This document shows, one piece after another, positions 9,697-18,200 of a stretch of DNA of 64,000 nt (position 1 is its first letter; the number at the start of each line of letters is the position of its first letter). A program made the position numbers and the translations under genes. The stretch covers positions 1,860,001-1,924,000 of the forward strand of contig NZ_CP088294.1 in the NCBI RefSeq assembly GCF_024666525.1, given 5' to 3'. The stretch is from Pseudomonas sp. J452 (GTDB lineage Bacteria > Pseudomonadota > Gammaproteobacteria > Pseudomonadales > Pseudomonadaceae). Below the pieces are notes generated by a model that saw nothing but the letters and a program-made list of their open reading frames with translations, ran no database searches and had not been told where the DNA came from.

Positions 9697-11742
9697 ATGG
9701 CCAGTTATTCGGTGCAAGACATTCGCACGGTCGCCCTGGTCGGGCAGGGCGACAGCGGCAAGACCAGCCTGGTCGAGGCGCTGCTGCAGCGCAGCGGCGC
9801 GATCGCCGTCCAGGGCACCTTGGAGCGCGGCGACACGGTCTGCGACTTCGACCCGCTGGAGCGCGAATACCGCCACTCCCTGGCCTCGGCGCTGGCCCAT
9901 TGCAGCCATGCCGGCGCCGAGCTCAACCTGATCGACACCCCCGGCTACCCCGACTTCATCGGCCAGGCCATCGCCGCCCTGGCGGCAGTGGAGACCGCGC
10001 TGGTGGTGGTCAACGCGCAGAACGGCATCGAGCTGAGCACCCGACGGATGATGGCCCTGGCCGGCGAGCGCGGGCTGTGCCGGCTGCTGGTGGTGAACAA
10101 GATCGATGCCGAGCGGATCGACCTGCCCGGCCTGCTCGCCGACCTGCGCGAGGCTTTCGGCAAGGAGGTGCTGCCGCTCAACCTGCCGGCCGCGGGCGCC
10201 AGCCAGGTGGTGGACTGCTTCTTCGAACCGGCCGGGGAGGCCGACTTCTCCTCGGTGGAGGCGGCGCACCAGGCGCTGGTCGACCAGGTGGTGGAGGTCG
10301 ACGAGGAGCTGATGGCGCGCTACCTGGAGCAGGGCGAGATCAGCCCGCAAGAGCTGCACGCACCCTTCGAACGGGCCCTGCGCGAGGGCCATCTGATCCC
10401 CCTGTGCTTTGTCTCGGCGCGCAGCGGCGCCGGCGTCGGCGAGCTGCTCGACATCCTCGCCCGGCTCGCGCCCAACCCCACGGAAGGCAACCCGCCGCTG
10501 TTCCTCAAGGGCGAGGGCGCCGCGGCCAAGCCCTTTCGTGCGCAGCCCGACCCGCAGCAACATGTGCTGGCCCACGTGTTCAAGGTGGTGCTGGACCCCT
10601 TCGTCGGCAAGCTCGGCATCTTCCGCGTGTACCAGGGCACCCTGCTGCGCGACATGCAGCTGTTCATCGGCGATGGCCGCAAGCCGTTCAAACTCGGCCA
10701 CCTGCTGCGTCTGCAGGGCAAACGCTACGAGGAGGTGAACCGGCTGGTTCCCGGCGATTTCGGCGCCCTGAGCAAGGTCGACGACGTCGAGTTCGACGCG
10801 GTGCTGCACGACTCCCATGACGAGGACCAGATCCACCTCAAGCCGTTGGACTTCCCCGCGCCGATGCAGGGCCTGGCCATCGAGGCCCGGCGCCGCGGCG
10901 ACGAGCAGCGCATCGCCGAAGTGCTTGGCCGCCTGCAGGCCGAAGACCCCTGCGTCAAGCTCGACTACCACCCGGCCACCCAGGAAACGGTGCTGCGCGG
11001 CATGGGTGAACTGCACCTGCGCTACCTGCTCGATCGCCTGGCCGGCACCTACAAGCTGGAGGTGGCGACGCGCCCGCCGCGCGTACCCTACCGGGAAACC
11101 ATCAGCCACGCTGCCGAAGGCCATAGCCGGCACAAGAAGCAGAGTGGCGGCGCGGGCCAGTTCGGCGAGGTGTTCCTGCGTGTCGAGCCGTTGCCGCGCG
11201 GCGCCGGCTTCGAGTTCGTCGATGCGGTGAAGGGCGGGGTGATCCCCGGGCAATTCATCCCCTCGGTGGAGAAGGGCGTGCGCTCGGTGCTGGAAAGCGG
11301 CCCGCTGGCCGGCTACCCGGTGGCGGACGTGAAAGTCACCGTGCACGACGGCAAGAGCCACGCGGTGGACTCCAAGGACATCGCCTTCCAGGCCGCCGGG
11401 CGCAAGGCCATGCTCGATGCCCTGCGCGCAGGTGGCTGCCTGGTACTGGAGCCGATCGTGGCGATCGAGGTGAGCGCCCCCGAGGCCCGCCTCGGCGACA
11501 TCACCACCGACCTGATCGGCCGGCGCGGCCAGGTGCTCGGCACTGACTCGCTGTCCCAGGGCCTGGCTCTGATCCGCGGCCAGGTGCCGCTGGCCGAACT
11601 GGAAGGCTATGCCGGCCGGCTCAAGTCGATCACCGCCGGGCAGGGCGCCTACAGCATCCTGCTCAGCCACTACAGCAACGTGCCGCACGAGGTGCAGCAG
11701 CGCCTGGCCGGGGCCTACAAGGCGGTGCAGGAAGAAGACTGA
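9697..11742 (+). CDS. Elongation factor G-like translational GTPase
   Basis: This 681-residue member of the EF-G/TetM GTPase superfamily is not the canonical fusA product. The P-loop reads GQGDSGKTS instead of AHIDAGKTT. DTPGYPD (G3) and NKID (G4) are intact. Domain II (residues about 285-370, with FVGKLGIFRVYQGTL), domain III and domain IV (SGGAGQFGEV, VKGGVIPGQFIPSVEKG) follow in EF-G order. ATG at 9697 is preceded by GGAGGTGG; an upstream GTG at 9685 is less likely. It converges on gbcB with only 7 bases between stop codons. Role unknown; it may be a ribosome-associated or stress GTPase. Confidence 0.85.
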   Translation: MASYSVQDIRTVALVGQGDSGKTSLVEALLQRSGAIAVQGTLERGDTVCDFDPLEREYRHSLASALAHCSHAGAELNLIDTPGYPDFIGQAIAALAAVETALVVVNAQNGIELSTRRMMALAGERGLCRLLVVNKIDAERIDLPGLLADLREAFGKEVLPLNLPAAGASQVVDCFFEPAGEADFSSVEAAHQALVDQVVEVDEELMARYLEQGEISPQELHAPFERALREGHLIPLCFVSARSGAGVGELLDILARLAPNPTEGNPPLFLKGEGAAAKPFRAQPDPQQHVLAHVFKVVLDPFVGKLGIFRVYQGTLLRDMQLFIGDGRKPFKLGHLLRLQGKRYEEVNRLVPGDFGALSKVDDVEFDAVLHDSHDEDQIHLKPLDFPAPMQGLAIEARRRGDEQRIAEVLGRLQAEDPCVKLDYHPATQETVLRGMGELHLRYLLDRLAGTYKLEVATRPPRVPYRETISHAAEGHSRHKKQSGGAGQFGEVFLRVEPLPRGAGFEFVDAVKGGVIPGQFIPSVEKGVRSVLESGPLAGYPVADVKVTVHDGKSHAVDSKDIAFQAAGRKAMLDALRAGGCLVLEPIVAIEVSAPEARLGDITTDLIGRRGQVLGTDSLSQGLALIRGQVPLAELEGYAGRLKSITAGQGAYSILLSHYSNVPHEVQQRLAGAYKAVQEED

Positions 11743-11749
11743 GTCGGAC

Positions 11750-12847
11750 TCAGTAGTCGATGGCCACGTCGCTTTGCGGCACGCTGCAGCAGGACAGGAT
11801 GTAGCCTTCGGCGACGTCTTCGTCGGTGATCCCGCCGTTGTGCTCCATGCTCACTTCGCCGCTGGTCTTGAGCACCTTGCAGGTGCCGCAGATTCCCATG
11901 CCGCAGGCCTTGGGGATGTGCAGGCCGAGCTTGGCGGCGGCGGCGTGCACGGTCTCGCCGGCGCCGACGCGGATGCTCTTGCCGGTGCCGGTGAAGTCCA
12001 CCAGCTTGAGCGAGCCGGCCGGTGCTTCGGCGGCCTCGATTGCTTGCGCCGCGTGCTCCTGGGCTTCCTCGCGGATCGCCTGCGGGGTGGGGCCGAAGGC
12101 CTCCTCGTGGTAGCGGCGCATGTCGAAGCCGTTGCCCTCCAGCAGGCGCTTGATCGCCGCCATGTAGGGCGTCGGCCCGCAGCAGAAGATCTCCCGCTCC
12201 ATGAAGTCCGGCGCGATCAGCTGCAGCATCGGCTGGTTGAGGTAGCCGCGGTAGCCGGACCAGGTCTCGCCGATCTCGTACTTCTCGCAGATCAGGTGCA
12301 GCTTGAAGTTGTCGATGCGCGAGGCCATGTGGCGCAGTTCGCGGTGGTAGATGATGTCCTTCGGCGCCCGCGCGCTGTGCACGAAGACCATGTCGACGGC
12401 GCCGTTGGTGTCGAAGAACCAGCGCGCCATGGACATCACCGGGGTGATACCGACGCCGCCAGAGAGGAACAGCACCTTGTCCGCCGGGAAGTCGATGGCG
12501 TTGAACAGTCCGACCGGGCCGTGCACCGGCAGCACGTCACCCTCCTTGAGGTTGTCGTGCAGCCAGTTGGAAACCTTGCCGCCGGGCACGCGCTTGATGG
12601 TCAGGGAGAAGCTGTAGGGCACCGAGGGCGAGCTGGAGATGGTGTAGGAGCGCATGGTCGGCACGCCGTCGATCTGCAGTTCCAGGGTGACGAACTGCCC
12701 CGGCTTGAAGAAGAACACCATCGGCTGGTCGGCCATGAAGCAGAAGGTGCGTACATCCGAGGTTTCCTGGATGGCCTTGACGCAGCGCACCAGGTGGCGG
12801 CCATTGCTCCAGGTCTGGGTGGTCACCGGATTGAGGAAATTGGTCAT
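11750..12847 (-). CDS. gbcB: Glycine betaine demethylase reductase subunit
   Basis: GbcB passes electrons from NAD(P)H to the Rieske oxygenase GbcA, which removes one methyl from glycine betaine to give dimethylglycine and formaldehyde. The 365-residue protein has an FAD domain (RSYTISSSPS near residue 67), an NAD domain (SGGVGITPVMSM), and a C-terminal plant-type 2Fe-2S domain (CGMGICGTC plus a distal Cys in ILSCCSV). ATG at 12847 has GAGGTG just upstream; a GTG two codons earlier lacks its own site. It is divergent from gbcA. Confidence 0.95.
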   Translation of the reverse strand: MTNFLNPVTTQTWSNGRHLVRCVKAIQETSDVRTFCFMADQPMVFFFKPGQFVTLELQIDGVPTMRSYTISSSPSVPYSFSLTIKRVPGGKVSNWLHDNLKEGDVLPVHGPVGLFNAIDFPADKVLFLSGGVGITPVMSMARWFFDTNGAVDMVFVHSARAPKDIIYHRELRHMASRIDNFKLHLICEKYEIGETWSGYRGYLNQPMLQLIAPDFMEREIFCCGPTPYMAAIKRLLEGNGFDMRRYHEEAFGPTPQAIREEAQEHAAQAIEAAEAPAGSLKLVDFTGTGKSIRVGAGETVHAAAAKLGLHIPKACGMGICGTCKVLKTSGEVSMEHNGGITDEDVAEGYILSCCSVPQSDVAIDY

Positions 12848-13148
12848 GCTCACCTCTGTGTCGCGCTCTGGCCGCTGTCTGGTTGTGGCCCCGCCCAGGC
12901 ATGGGTTACGGGGCTCTCTGGCGACCGATTGTGCGCAACGGGCGGCGCGCTTATTTATCCATCCGCGACATTCGTGTGCTCATCGCGACCTGCCAGCGCG
13001 GCGCGGCCTGACGGCGTCGGAATCGGACGTGGTCGTGTCGTCCACGGATACGGATCGCCGGCAGCCGCGCGACACACTCGCTGCGAGCCGAGCGATAAGG
13101 TTTTCCCAGCGTATCGGCTCTCCTTTACCGCTTAAGACATTGATGAGG
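12848..13148. promoter_or_regulatory. Divergent gbcB-gbcA control region
   Basis: About 300 bases without a gene separate gbcB from the repeat tract before gbcA. GCGACA at 12965-12970 and GCGACC at 12985-12990 are direct-repeat half-sites like those upstream of glyA, and GCGACA recurs near 13069. Promoters for both genes should lie here. Binding by GbdR would be expected from P. aeruginosa, but the exact sites are inferred. Confidence 0.4.
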
Positions 13149-13282
13149 ATCTTTTGAGCTAGAGCTAGAGCTAGAGCTAGAGCCAGGCAAGGCGAGATGG
13201 GGCGAGGGCGCGGAGTTTACAAGCCGTAAATGAGCAGCCCGAGCCCCATCTCAACGCAGCATGGCCGACGATCAAGAGATCC
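13149..13282. repeat. Large foldback repeat with (GAGCTA)n tract, copy A
   Basis: An outer stem GATCTTTTGA (13149-13158) pairs with TCAAGAGATC (13273-13282), with one mismatch. A middle stem GAGATGGGGC pairs with GCCCCATCTC. The core GCGGAGTTTAC with GTAAATGAGC forms the tip. The left side is lengthened by almost five tandem GAGCTA units (13156-13184). The central 83 bases (13186-13268) align with a second copy at 38951-39032, in which the middle stem has different but again complementary sequence. It lies about 120 bases before gbcA. Confidence 0.85.
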
Positions 13283-13398
13283 GCTGGCGGGGCCTGGATT
13301 CGGCAGGCCGGAGAGACCAGGCACGCGGCCTTGCGTAGCAACCGTATCAGCCACTTTCGTTTGCCGGCCAGCCACTGGGCCGGCCTGAGGAGCCACCG

Positions 13399-14685
13399 AT
13401 GGATAGCACCACCCTGAGCCTGGGCGACCCACTGGAGCCTGCACGCAAGGCCACCGCCGAGATGCTGCAAAGCCGCGAACGCACCTTCTCCCTGCCGCAG
13501 CCGTTCTACAACGACGAGCGCCTGTTCCAGATCGACATGCAGGAGATCTTCCACAAGGAATGGCTGATCGCCGGCATGACCTGCGAGATCCCCGGCAAGG
13601 GCAACTACCTGACCCTGCAGATCGGCGCCAACCCGATCATCGTCATCCGCGGCGCCGAAGGCACCGTGCACGCCTTCCACAACGTCTGCCGCCATCGCGG
13701 CTCGCGCCTGTGCACCAGCGACAAGGGCAAGGTGGCCAAGCTGGTCTGCCCCTACCACCAGTGGACCTACGAGATCGACGGCCGCCTGCTGTTCGCTGGC
13801 ACCGAGATGGGTGCCGACTTCGACCTCAAGGACTACAGCCTGAAGCCGGTCAACTGCAAGACCGCCGGTGGCTACATCTTCATCAGCCTGGCCGAGAACC
13901 CGCCGGCGATCGACGACTTCCTCGCCACCCTGGGCCATTACATGGAGCCCTACGACATGGAGAACACCAAGGTGGCGGTGCAGACCACCTTGATGGAGAA
14001 GGCCAACTGGAAACTGGTGCTGGAGAACAACCGTGAGTGCTACCACTGCAACGGTTCGCACCCGGAACTGCTGAATACCCTGCTGGAGTGGGACGACGTC
14101 ACCGACCCGCGCGCGACCCAGGCCTTCAAGGACCAGGTGGCCGAGTGCACCTCGCGCTGGGACCGCGACAACATTCCCTACGCCCATGCCAGCTTCGGCC
14201 TGCGCAACCGCATCGTGCGCATGCCGCTGCTCAAGGGCACCGTGTCCATGACCATGGACGGTAAACAGGGCAGCAAGAAGCTGATGGGCCGGATCACCGA
14301 CCCGGACCTCGGTTCGATGCGCATCCTGCACCTGCCGCATTCGTGGAACCACTGCATGGGCGATCACCTGATCGTGTTCACCGTGTGGCCGATCAGCGCC
14401 CAGGAAACCATGGTCACCACCAAGTGGCTGGTGCACAAGGACGCGGTGGAAGGCGTGGACTACGACATCGCCCGCCTGCGCGAAGTGTGGGATGCGACCA
14501 ACGACCAGGATCGGCGCCTGGCCGAGGAAAACCAGCGCGGTATCAACTCCACCGCCTACCAGCCGGGCCCCTACTCGAAGACCTACGAGTTCGGCGTGGT
14601 CAACTTCATCGACTGGTACAGCGAGCGCCTGCTGAACAACCTCGGCGCCGAGTCGGCAACCCATCTGCGCCAGGTCAACGATTGA
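13399..14685 (+). CDS. gbcA: Glycine betaine demethylase Rieske oxygenase subunit
   Basis: GbcA is the oxygenase that N-demethylates glycine betaine. The 428-residue product carries the Rieske 2Fe-2S ligands CRHRG and CPYHQW around residues 95-120. The mononuclear iron site is in the NRECYHCNGSHPE segment near residue 215. The ATG at 13399 follows GGAGCCACCG. It is transcribed divergently from gbcB and ends in a strong terminator. The remaining steps from dimethylglycine to sarcosine (DgcAB) are not in this window. Confidence 0.96.
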   Translation: MDSTTLSLGDPLEPARKATAEMLQSRERTFSLPQPFYNDERLFQIDMQEIFHKEWLIAGMTCEIPGKGNYLTLQIGANPIIVIRGAEGTVHAFHNVCRHRGSRLCTSDKGKVAKLVCPYHQWTYEIDGRLLFAGTEMGADFDLKDYSLKPVNCKTAGGYIFISLAENPPAIDDFLATLGHYMEPYDMENTKVAVQTTLMEKANWKLVLENNRECYHCNGSHPELLNTLLEWDDVTDPRATQAFKDQVAECTSRWDRDNIPYAHASFGLRNRIVRMPLLKGTVSMTMDGKQGSKKLMGRITDPDLGSMRILHLPHSWNHCMGDHLIVFTVWPISAQETMVTTKWLVHKDAVEGVDYDIARLREVWDATNDQDRRLAEENQRGINSTAYQPGPYSKTYEFGVVNFIDWYSERLLNNLGAESATHLRQVND

Positions 14686-14693
14686 CCCCCTGG

Positions 14694-14727
14694 CCGGCCC
14701 GCCACCCGAGGCGGGCCGGTCTTTTTT
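14694..14727 (+). terminator. Rho-independent terminator of gbcA
   Basis: A perfect 10-bp stem, CCGGCCCGCC with GGCGGGCCGG and a 6-base loop, is followed by TCTTTTTT. It lies 8 bases after the gbcA stop. Confidence 0.92.
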
Positions 14728-14741
14728 AGCGAGTCTCGCGC

Positions 14742-14813
14742 ATGTCGCTCAACCTCTGCCTGCTGCTCCTGTTTCTGGTCTACAGCGCTTGGAACTGTCG
14801 TCGCTCGACCTAG
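14742..14813 (+). CDS. Possible 23-residue hydrophobic small protein
   Basis: An ATG-TAG frame encodes a 23-residue peptide with a Leu-rich hydrophobic core (LNLCLLLLFLVYSAW) and a basic C-terminus (RRS). This is the look of a single-span small membrane protein. It sits just after the gbcA terminator and ends where similarity to the right-hand island junction begins (AGGCTTTTCTC). There is no clear ribosome site (GAGTCTCGCGC upstream). It may be chance. Confidence 0.25.
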   Translation: MSLNLCLLLLFLVYSAWNCRRST

Positions 14814-14826
14814 GCTTTTCTCCAGG

Positions 14827-14991
14827 CAATAAAAAGGCCGGCTTGTGGCCGGCCTTCAGGGGGTGGTATTGGCTTATTTTTGGTAAGCCGCAACCGCCTT
14901 CAGAATTGCAGCACGGGCTTCGTCAGCGTTGCCCCAGCCTTCAACCTTGACCCACTTGCCCTTCTCGAGATCCTTGTAGTTCTCGAAGAAG
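14827..14991. repeat. Left direct repeat of the ppa island (165 bp)
   Basis: By eye, every base of 14827-14991 equals 21706-21870 (offset 6879). It contains a copy of the ppa terminator and of the final 39 codons of ppa, in the same orientation. A weaker match continues outward to 14812/21690. It marks the left end of a 6.7-kb insertion. No integrase is present. Confidence 0.95.
14870..14991 (-). pseudogene. Duplicated 3' fragment of ppa
   Basis: This is the last 39 codons and stop of inorganic pyrophosphatase, identical to the end of the intact gene at 21753-21870. It breaks off at 14991 into unrelated sequence, so it cannot be expressed as a functional protein. It is the footprint of the duplication that flanks the island. 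Confidence 0.9.
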
Positions 14992-15213
14992 CCGGACATG
15001 AAGACCGGGGCTATGAGGGGCCAACCTCACGCACCGAAGGTCAAGACTCGTTTGCAGCATCGCAGTTATACTCGCTCGCGCTTTGAGAGTCGGAGTATGC
15101 GATTTTCATTGCACTTCTCGTGCTGACGCGACAGAACCAAACTTATCCATTGCCCCGTCGACCCTTGAGATGGCGCGACAATCTACCTTTTCTAGACAGT
15201 GCTTCGGAGTCGT
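14992..15213. other. Left end of island, no gene
   Basis: Two hundred and twenty bases between the ppa fragment and the first island gene hold no frame I can support. The composition is visibly less GC-rich than its surroundings (for example TTATACTCGCTCGCGCTTTG). A promoter for the five-gene island operon should lie here, but none stands out. Confidence 0.5.
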
Positions 15214-18200
15214 ATGCAGGCCAGTAAGGTCGCCCCTGGGAAGTGGCGGGCACGGTTTTCGGGTTCGGGAACCTCATCGAGCTCCTTTCGTGATCCGTGG
15301 CGTTGGGACCTTGCGGTCTGCCTGCTACTCGGGCTGGCCGTCTTCCTGATCTACAACGCCAATCTGAGATCCATCGGCGCCGTCGATACCTATCCGGCGC
15401 GCTACCTGCCACTGTCGATCTTGAAACACCACAGTCTGGCGCTGGATCCGATCGCATCGCTCGTGGCACAGGGCAAGGAGGTTCCGACCGAGCCAGGAAA
15501 ATCGACCAGCGCGTTCTGGATGATCAAGAGCCACACGGGCAGCGTCGTCTCGCTATATCCCATCGTGACACCCGTGGTTGTCGCACCCTTGTACCTGCCG
15601 GCGGTTGCCTATCTCGATGCCAAGGGCTGGGATCTGCCGCGAGTCGATTATGTCGCCCGGATCATGGAGAAATTCTGCGCGTCGCTCATGGCATCGTTGT
15701 CGGCGATGCTTCTCTATCTGTTGCTGCGACGGCGCAGCCCGCCGACAACCGCAGTGCTGCTCACGATCGCATACGCGCTGGGAACGACGGCCTGGGTGAT
15801 CAGCAGCCAGGCCCTGTGGATGCATGGGCTCGCCGGGCTGCTGGTGGTCGCGCTGCTGTACCTGCTCACCGGGCCCTGCACACCGCTGCGTGCCCTCGGG
15901 GCCGGTCTTTTTTGTGCGCTCCTGGCTTGCAATCGCCAGCCCGACACAATTCTGGCCGCGGGCTTCGCGCTCTACGCGATCCGCTGGGCGGGGGGGCGCT
16001 TCCCATGGTTTCTCGGCGCTGCCTTAGTGCCGGTCGGGCTGGTGCTGGCTTATAACCTGCTCGTTGTGGGGCATATAGTCGGCGGCTACGGGCTGCTACC
16101 TCTGGAGAACGAGACCGCGCAGTTCGGCGAAGACCCGCTCTTCGGCCTCGGCGTGCTGCTGTTCAGTCCGGTCTACGGGCTTTTCGTCTTTTCGCCGTTC
16201 CTGCTGTTCGTGCCGTTCTTCCTGGTGTCAGTGCTGCGCGAGCGAAGTTCGCGCGCATTCACCCTGGTAGTTGGTGGCGCTCTGCTGTTGCAGTGGCTCT
16301 TCTACGGCGCGACGCATTGGGAGCAGGGCCTGAGCTGGGGGCCTCGCTACCTTACCGAGTCGATCCCCATCCTGGTGTGGATGCTGTCTCCGGTTTTCGA
16401 GCGTTTACGCATGATCGGCCGCGTCGTATTTTGCTTAGCGTGCCTTGTCGCGGTGGTCATCCAGGGAGTTGGCGCCTTCTACTACACGGGTAAGGCCTTC
16501 GGGGCGGCGATGTTTGCCAATGGGCCGGTCGTGACTCGTTCAACATGGGAGCAGCTGGTCTGGGACGTCGCCAATACGCCCTTTATCACTGAGCTTAAGC
16601 ATGAGCGAATTGCCCCCGACATCGGCGAGCTTCGGGGCCATATCAACGTGGCCGGAGCGCGTGACGAGGGTGATGGCCGGCGCCTAGTAGTCGCCGGCTG
16701 GGCGCTCATGGACGGCCGCACTCCGTCGGGTGTTGCGCTGATGGTGGATGGCCGGGTTGTGGTCGGCGGTACAGAGACCTTCTTCGAGCGTCCCGATGTA
16801 GTGAATGCGCTCGGCGAATCGGCTCCAAGCGGTTGGAGCGTGACGTTTCCTGCTGACACACTGGCGCCTGGGGAGCATGTGGTGACTGCGCTGGTGCGCG
16901 CTCATCCCTACGGCCAGCAACGCATGCTGGAGGCGCGCGGATTCACGGTTGCGAAGAGCGACCCCGCGCGCGTGAAACTTCGAGGCCAGATCGACGTGGC
17001 TGGGGCGCTCGACGAGAACGATAACCGGCGCATGGTGGTCAGCGGGTGGGCGCTTACGAACAACCACACGCCAGCGGACGTTGCGGTGATCGTGGATGGC
17101 CAGGTTGTGGGCAGCACTGAAGCTTTCATCGAGCGTCCCGACGTTGTGAGTGCGCTCGGCAAGTCAGCTCCAAGCGGTTGGCGCGTGACGTTTCCCGCTG
17201 ACGCATTGACGCCTGGGGAGCATGTGGTGACCGCGCTGGTGCGCGCTCATCCCGGCGGCCAGCAACGCATGCTGGAGGAACGCGGATTCACGGTCGCGAA
17301 GCGCGACCCCGAACGACTGGAACTTCAGGGTCAGATCGACGTGGCTGGAGCGCTCGACGAGAACGATAGCCAGCGCAGGGTGGTCATCGGGTGGGCGCTT
17401 GCGAACGACCACACGCCAGCGGACGTTGCGGTGATCGTGGATGGCCAGGTGGTGGGCAGCACTGAAGCTTTCTTCGAGCGCCCCGATGTTGTGAGTGCGC
17501 TCGGCAAGTCGGCTCCAAGCGGTTGGCGAGTGACGTTTCCCGCTGATGCATTGACGCCTGGGGAGCATGTGGTGACCGCGCAGGTGCGCGCTCAGCCCGG
17601 CGGCCCGCAACGCATGCTGGCAGCGCGCGGATTTACGGTCGCGAAGCGCGATCCCGCTCTTGTGGAGGCCGCCAGGCGTGCAGCGGCGATCCTCGCCGAG
17701 CGCCAGGATCGCCTTGGTTATTGGCTCAGCGAGTTCTCCAAGGCAACGCAATTCGTGCTGCAAGGGCAAGAGCTGAACATCTTCACCAACGCCGCTCTGA
17801 TCGATGTGGTTGCACCGGTTGCGCAGCAGAGTGGTCTCTCCGGCAGCATGGTACGGGCGCGCCAGTTTCTGACCAATCAGATCGAAGATAGTGGTTTGGT
17901 GCGCTACCACGGCCGCCCCGACCTGAAGACGATGGGTGTGCTGGGCTGCGTTATCACTCCCGATGCCGACGACACGGCTCTCGCGTGGCGCATCGCGCCA
18001 AGTGCTCGCTCGGAGCTGCTGCCGCGGGCACTGTCCACGCTCAAGCAGTTCCGCACGCCGGATGGACTCTATCAGACCTGGCTCGCGCCAAGGGACCGCT
18101 TCAGGTGCATCGATCCGGGCAAGAATCCGAATCCCCCCGACATTGGCATCCAGCTCCACGTCTACCTGTTGCTGGCGCAGGAGGACCCGCCTGCGGCTCG

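Noticed and set aside
9604..11688. Minus-strand open frame of 694 codons opposite the EF-G-like gene
   Set aside because: The plus-strand frame has all EF-G domains and a ribosome site. The antisense product is low-complexity with no recognisable motif.
11609..13135. Plus-strand frame of 508 codons across gbcB
   Set aside because: It starts inside the EF-G-like gene and runs antisense to gbcB, whose cofactor motifs are intact.
13157..13282. Possible short CRISPR-like array from the GAGCTA tract
   Set aside because: The unit is 6 bases with no spacers; it is a simple tandem repeat inside a foldback element.
14992..15213. Search for an integrase or att-type tRNA remnant at the island edge
   Set aside because: No tRNA-like cloverleaf or recombinase frame is visible; only the ppa duplication marks the edge.
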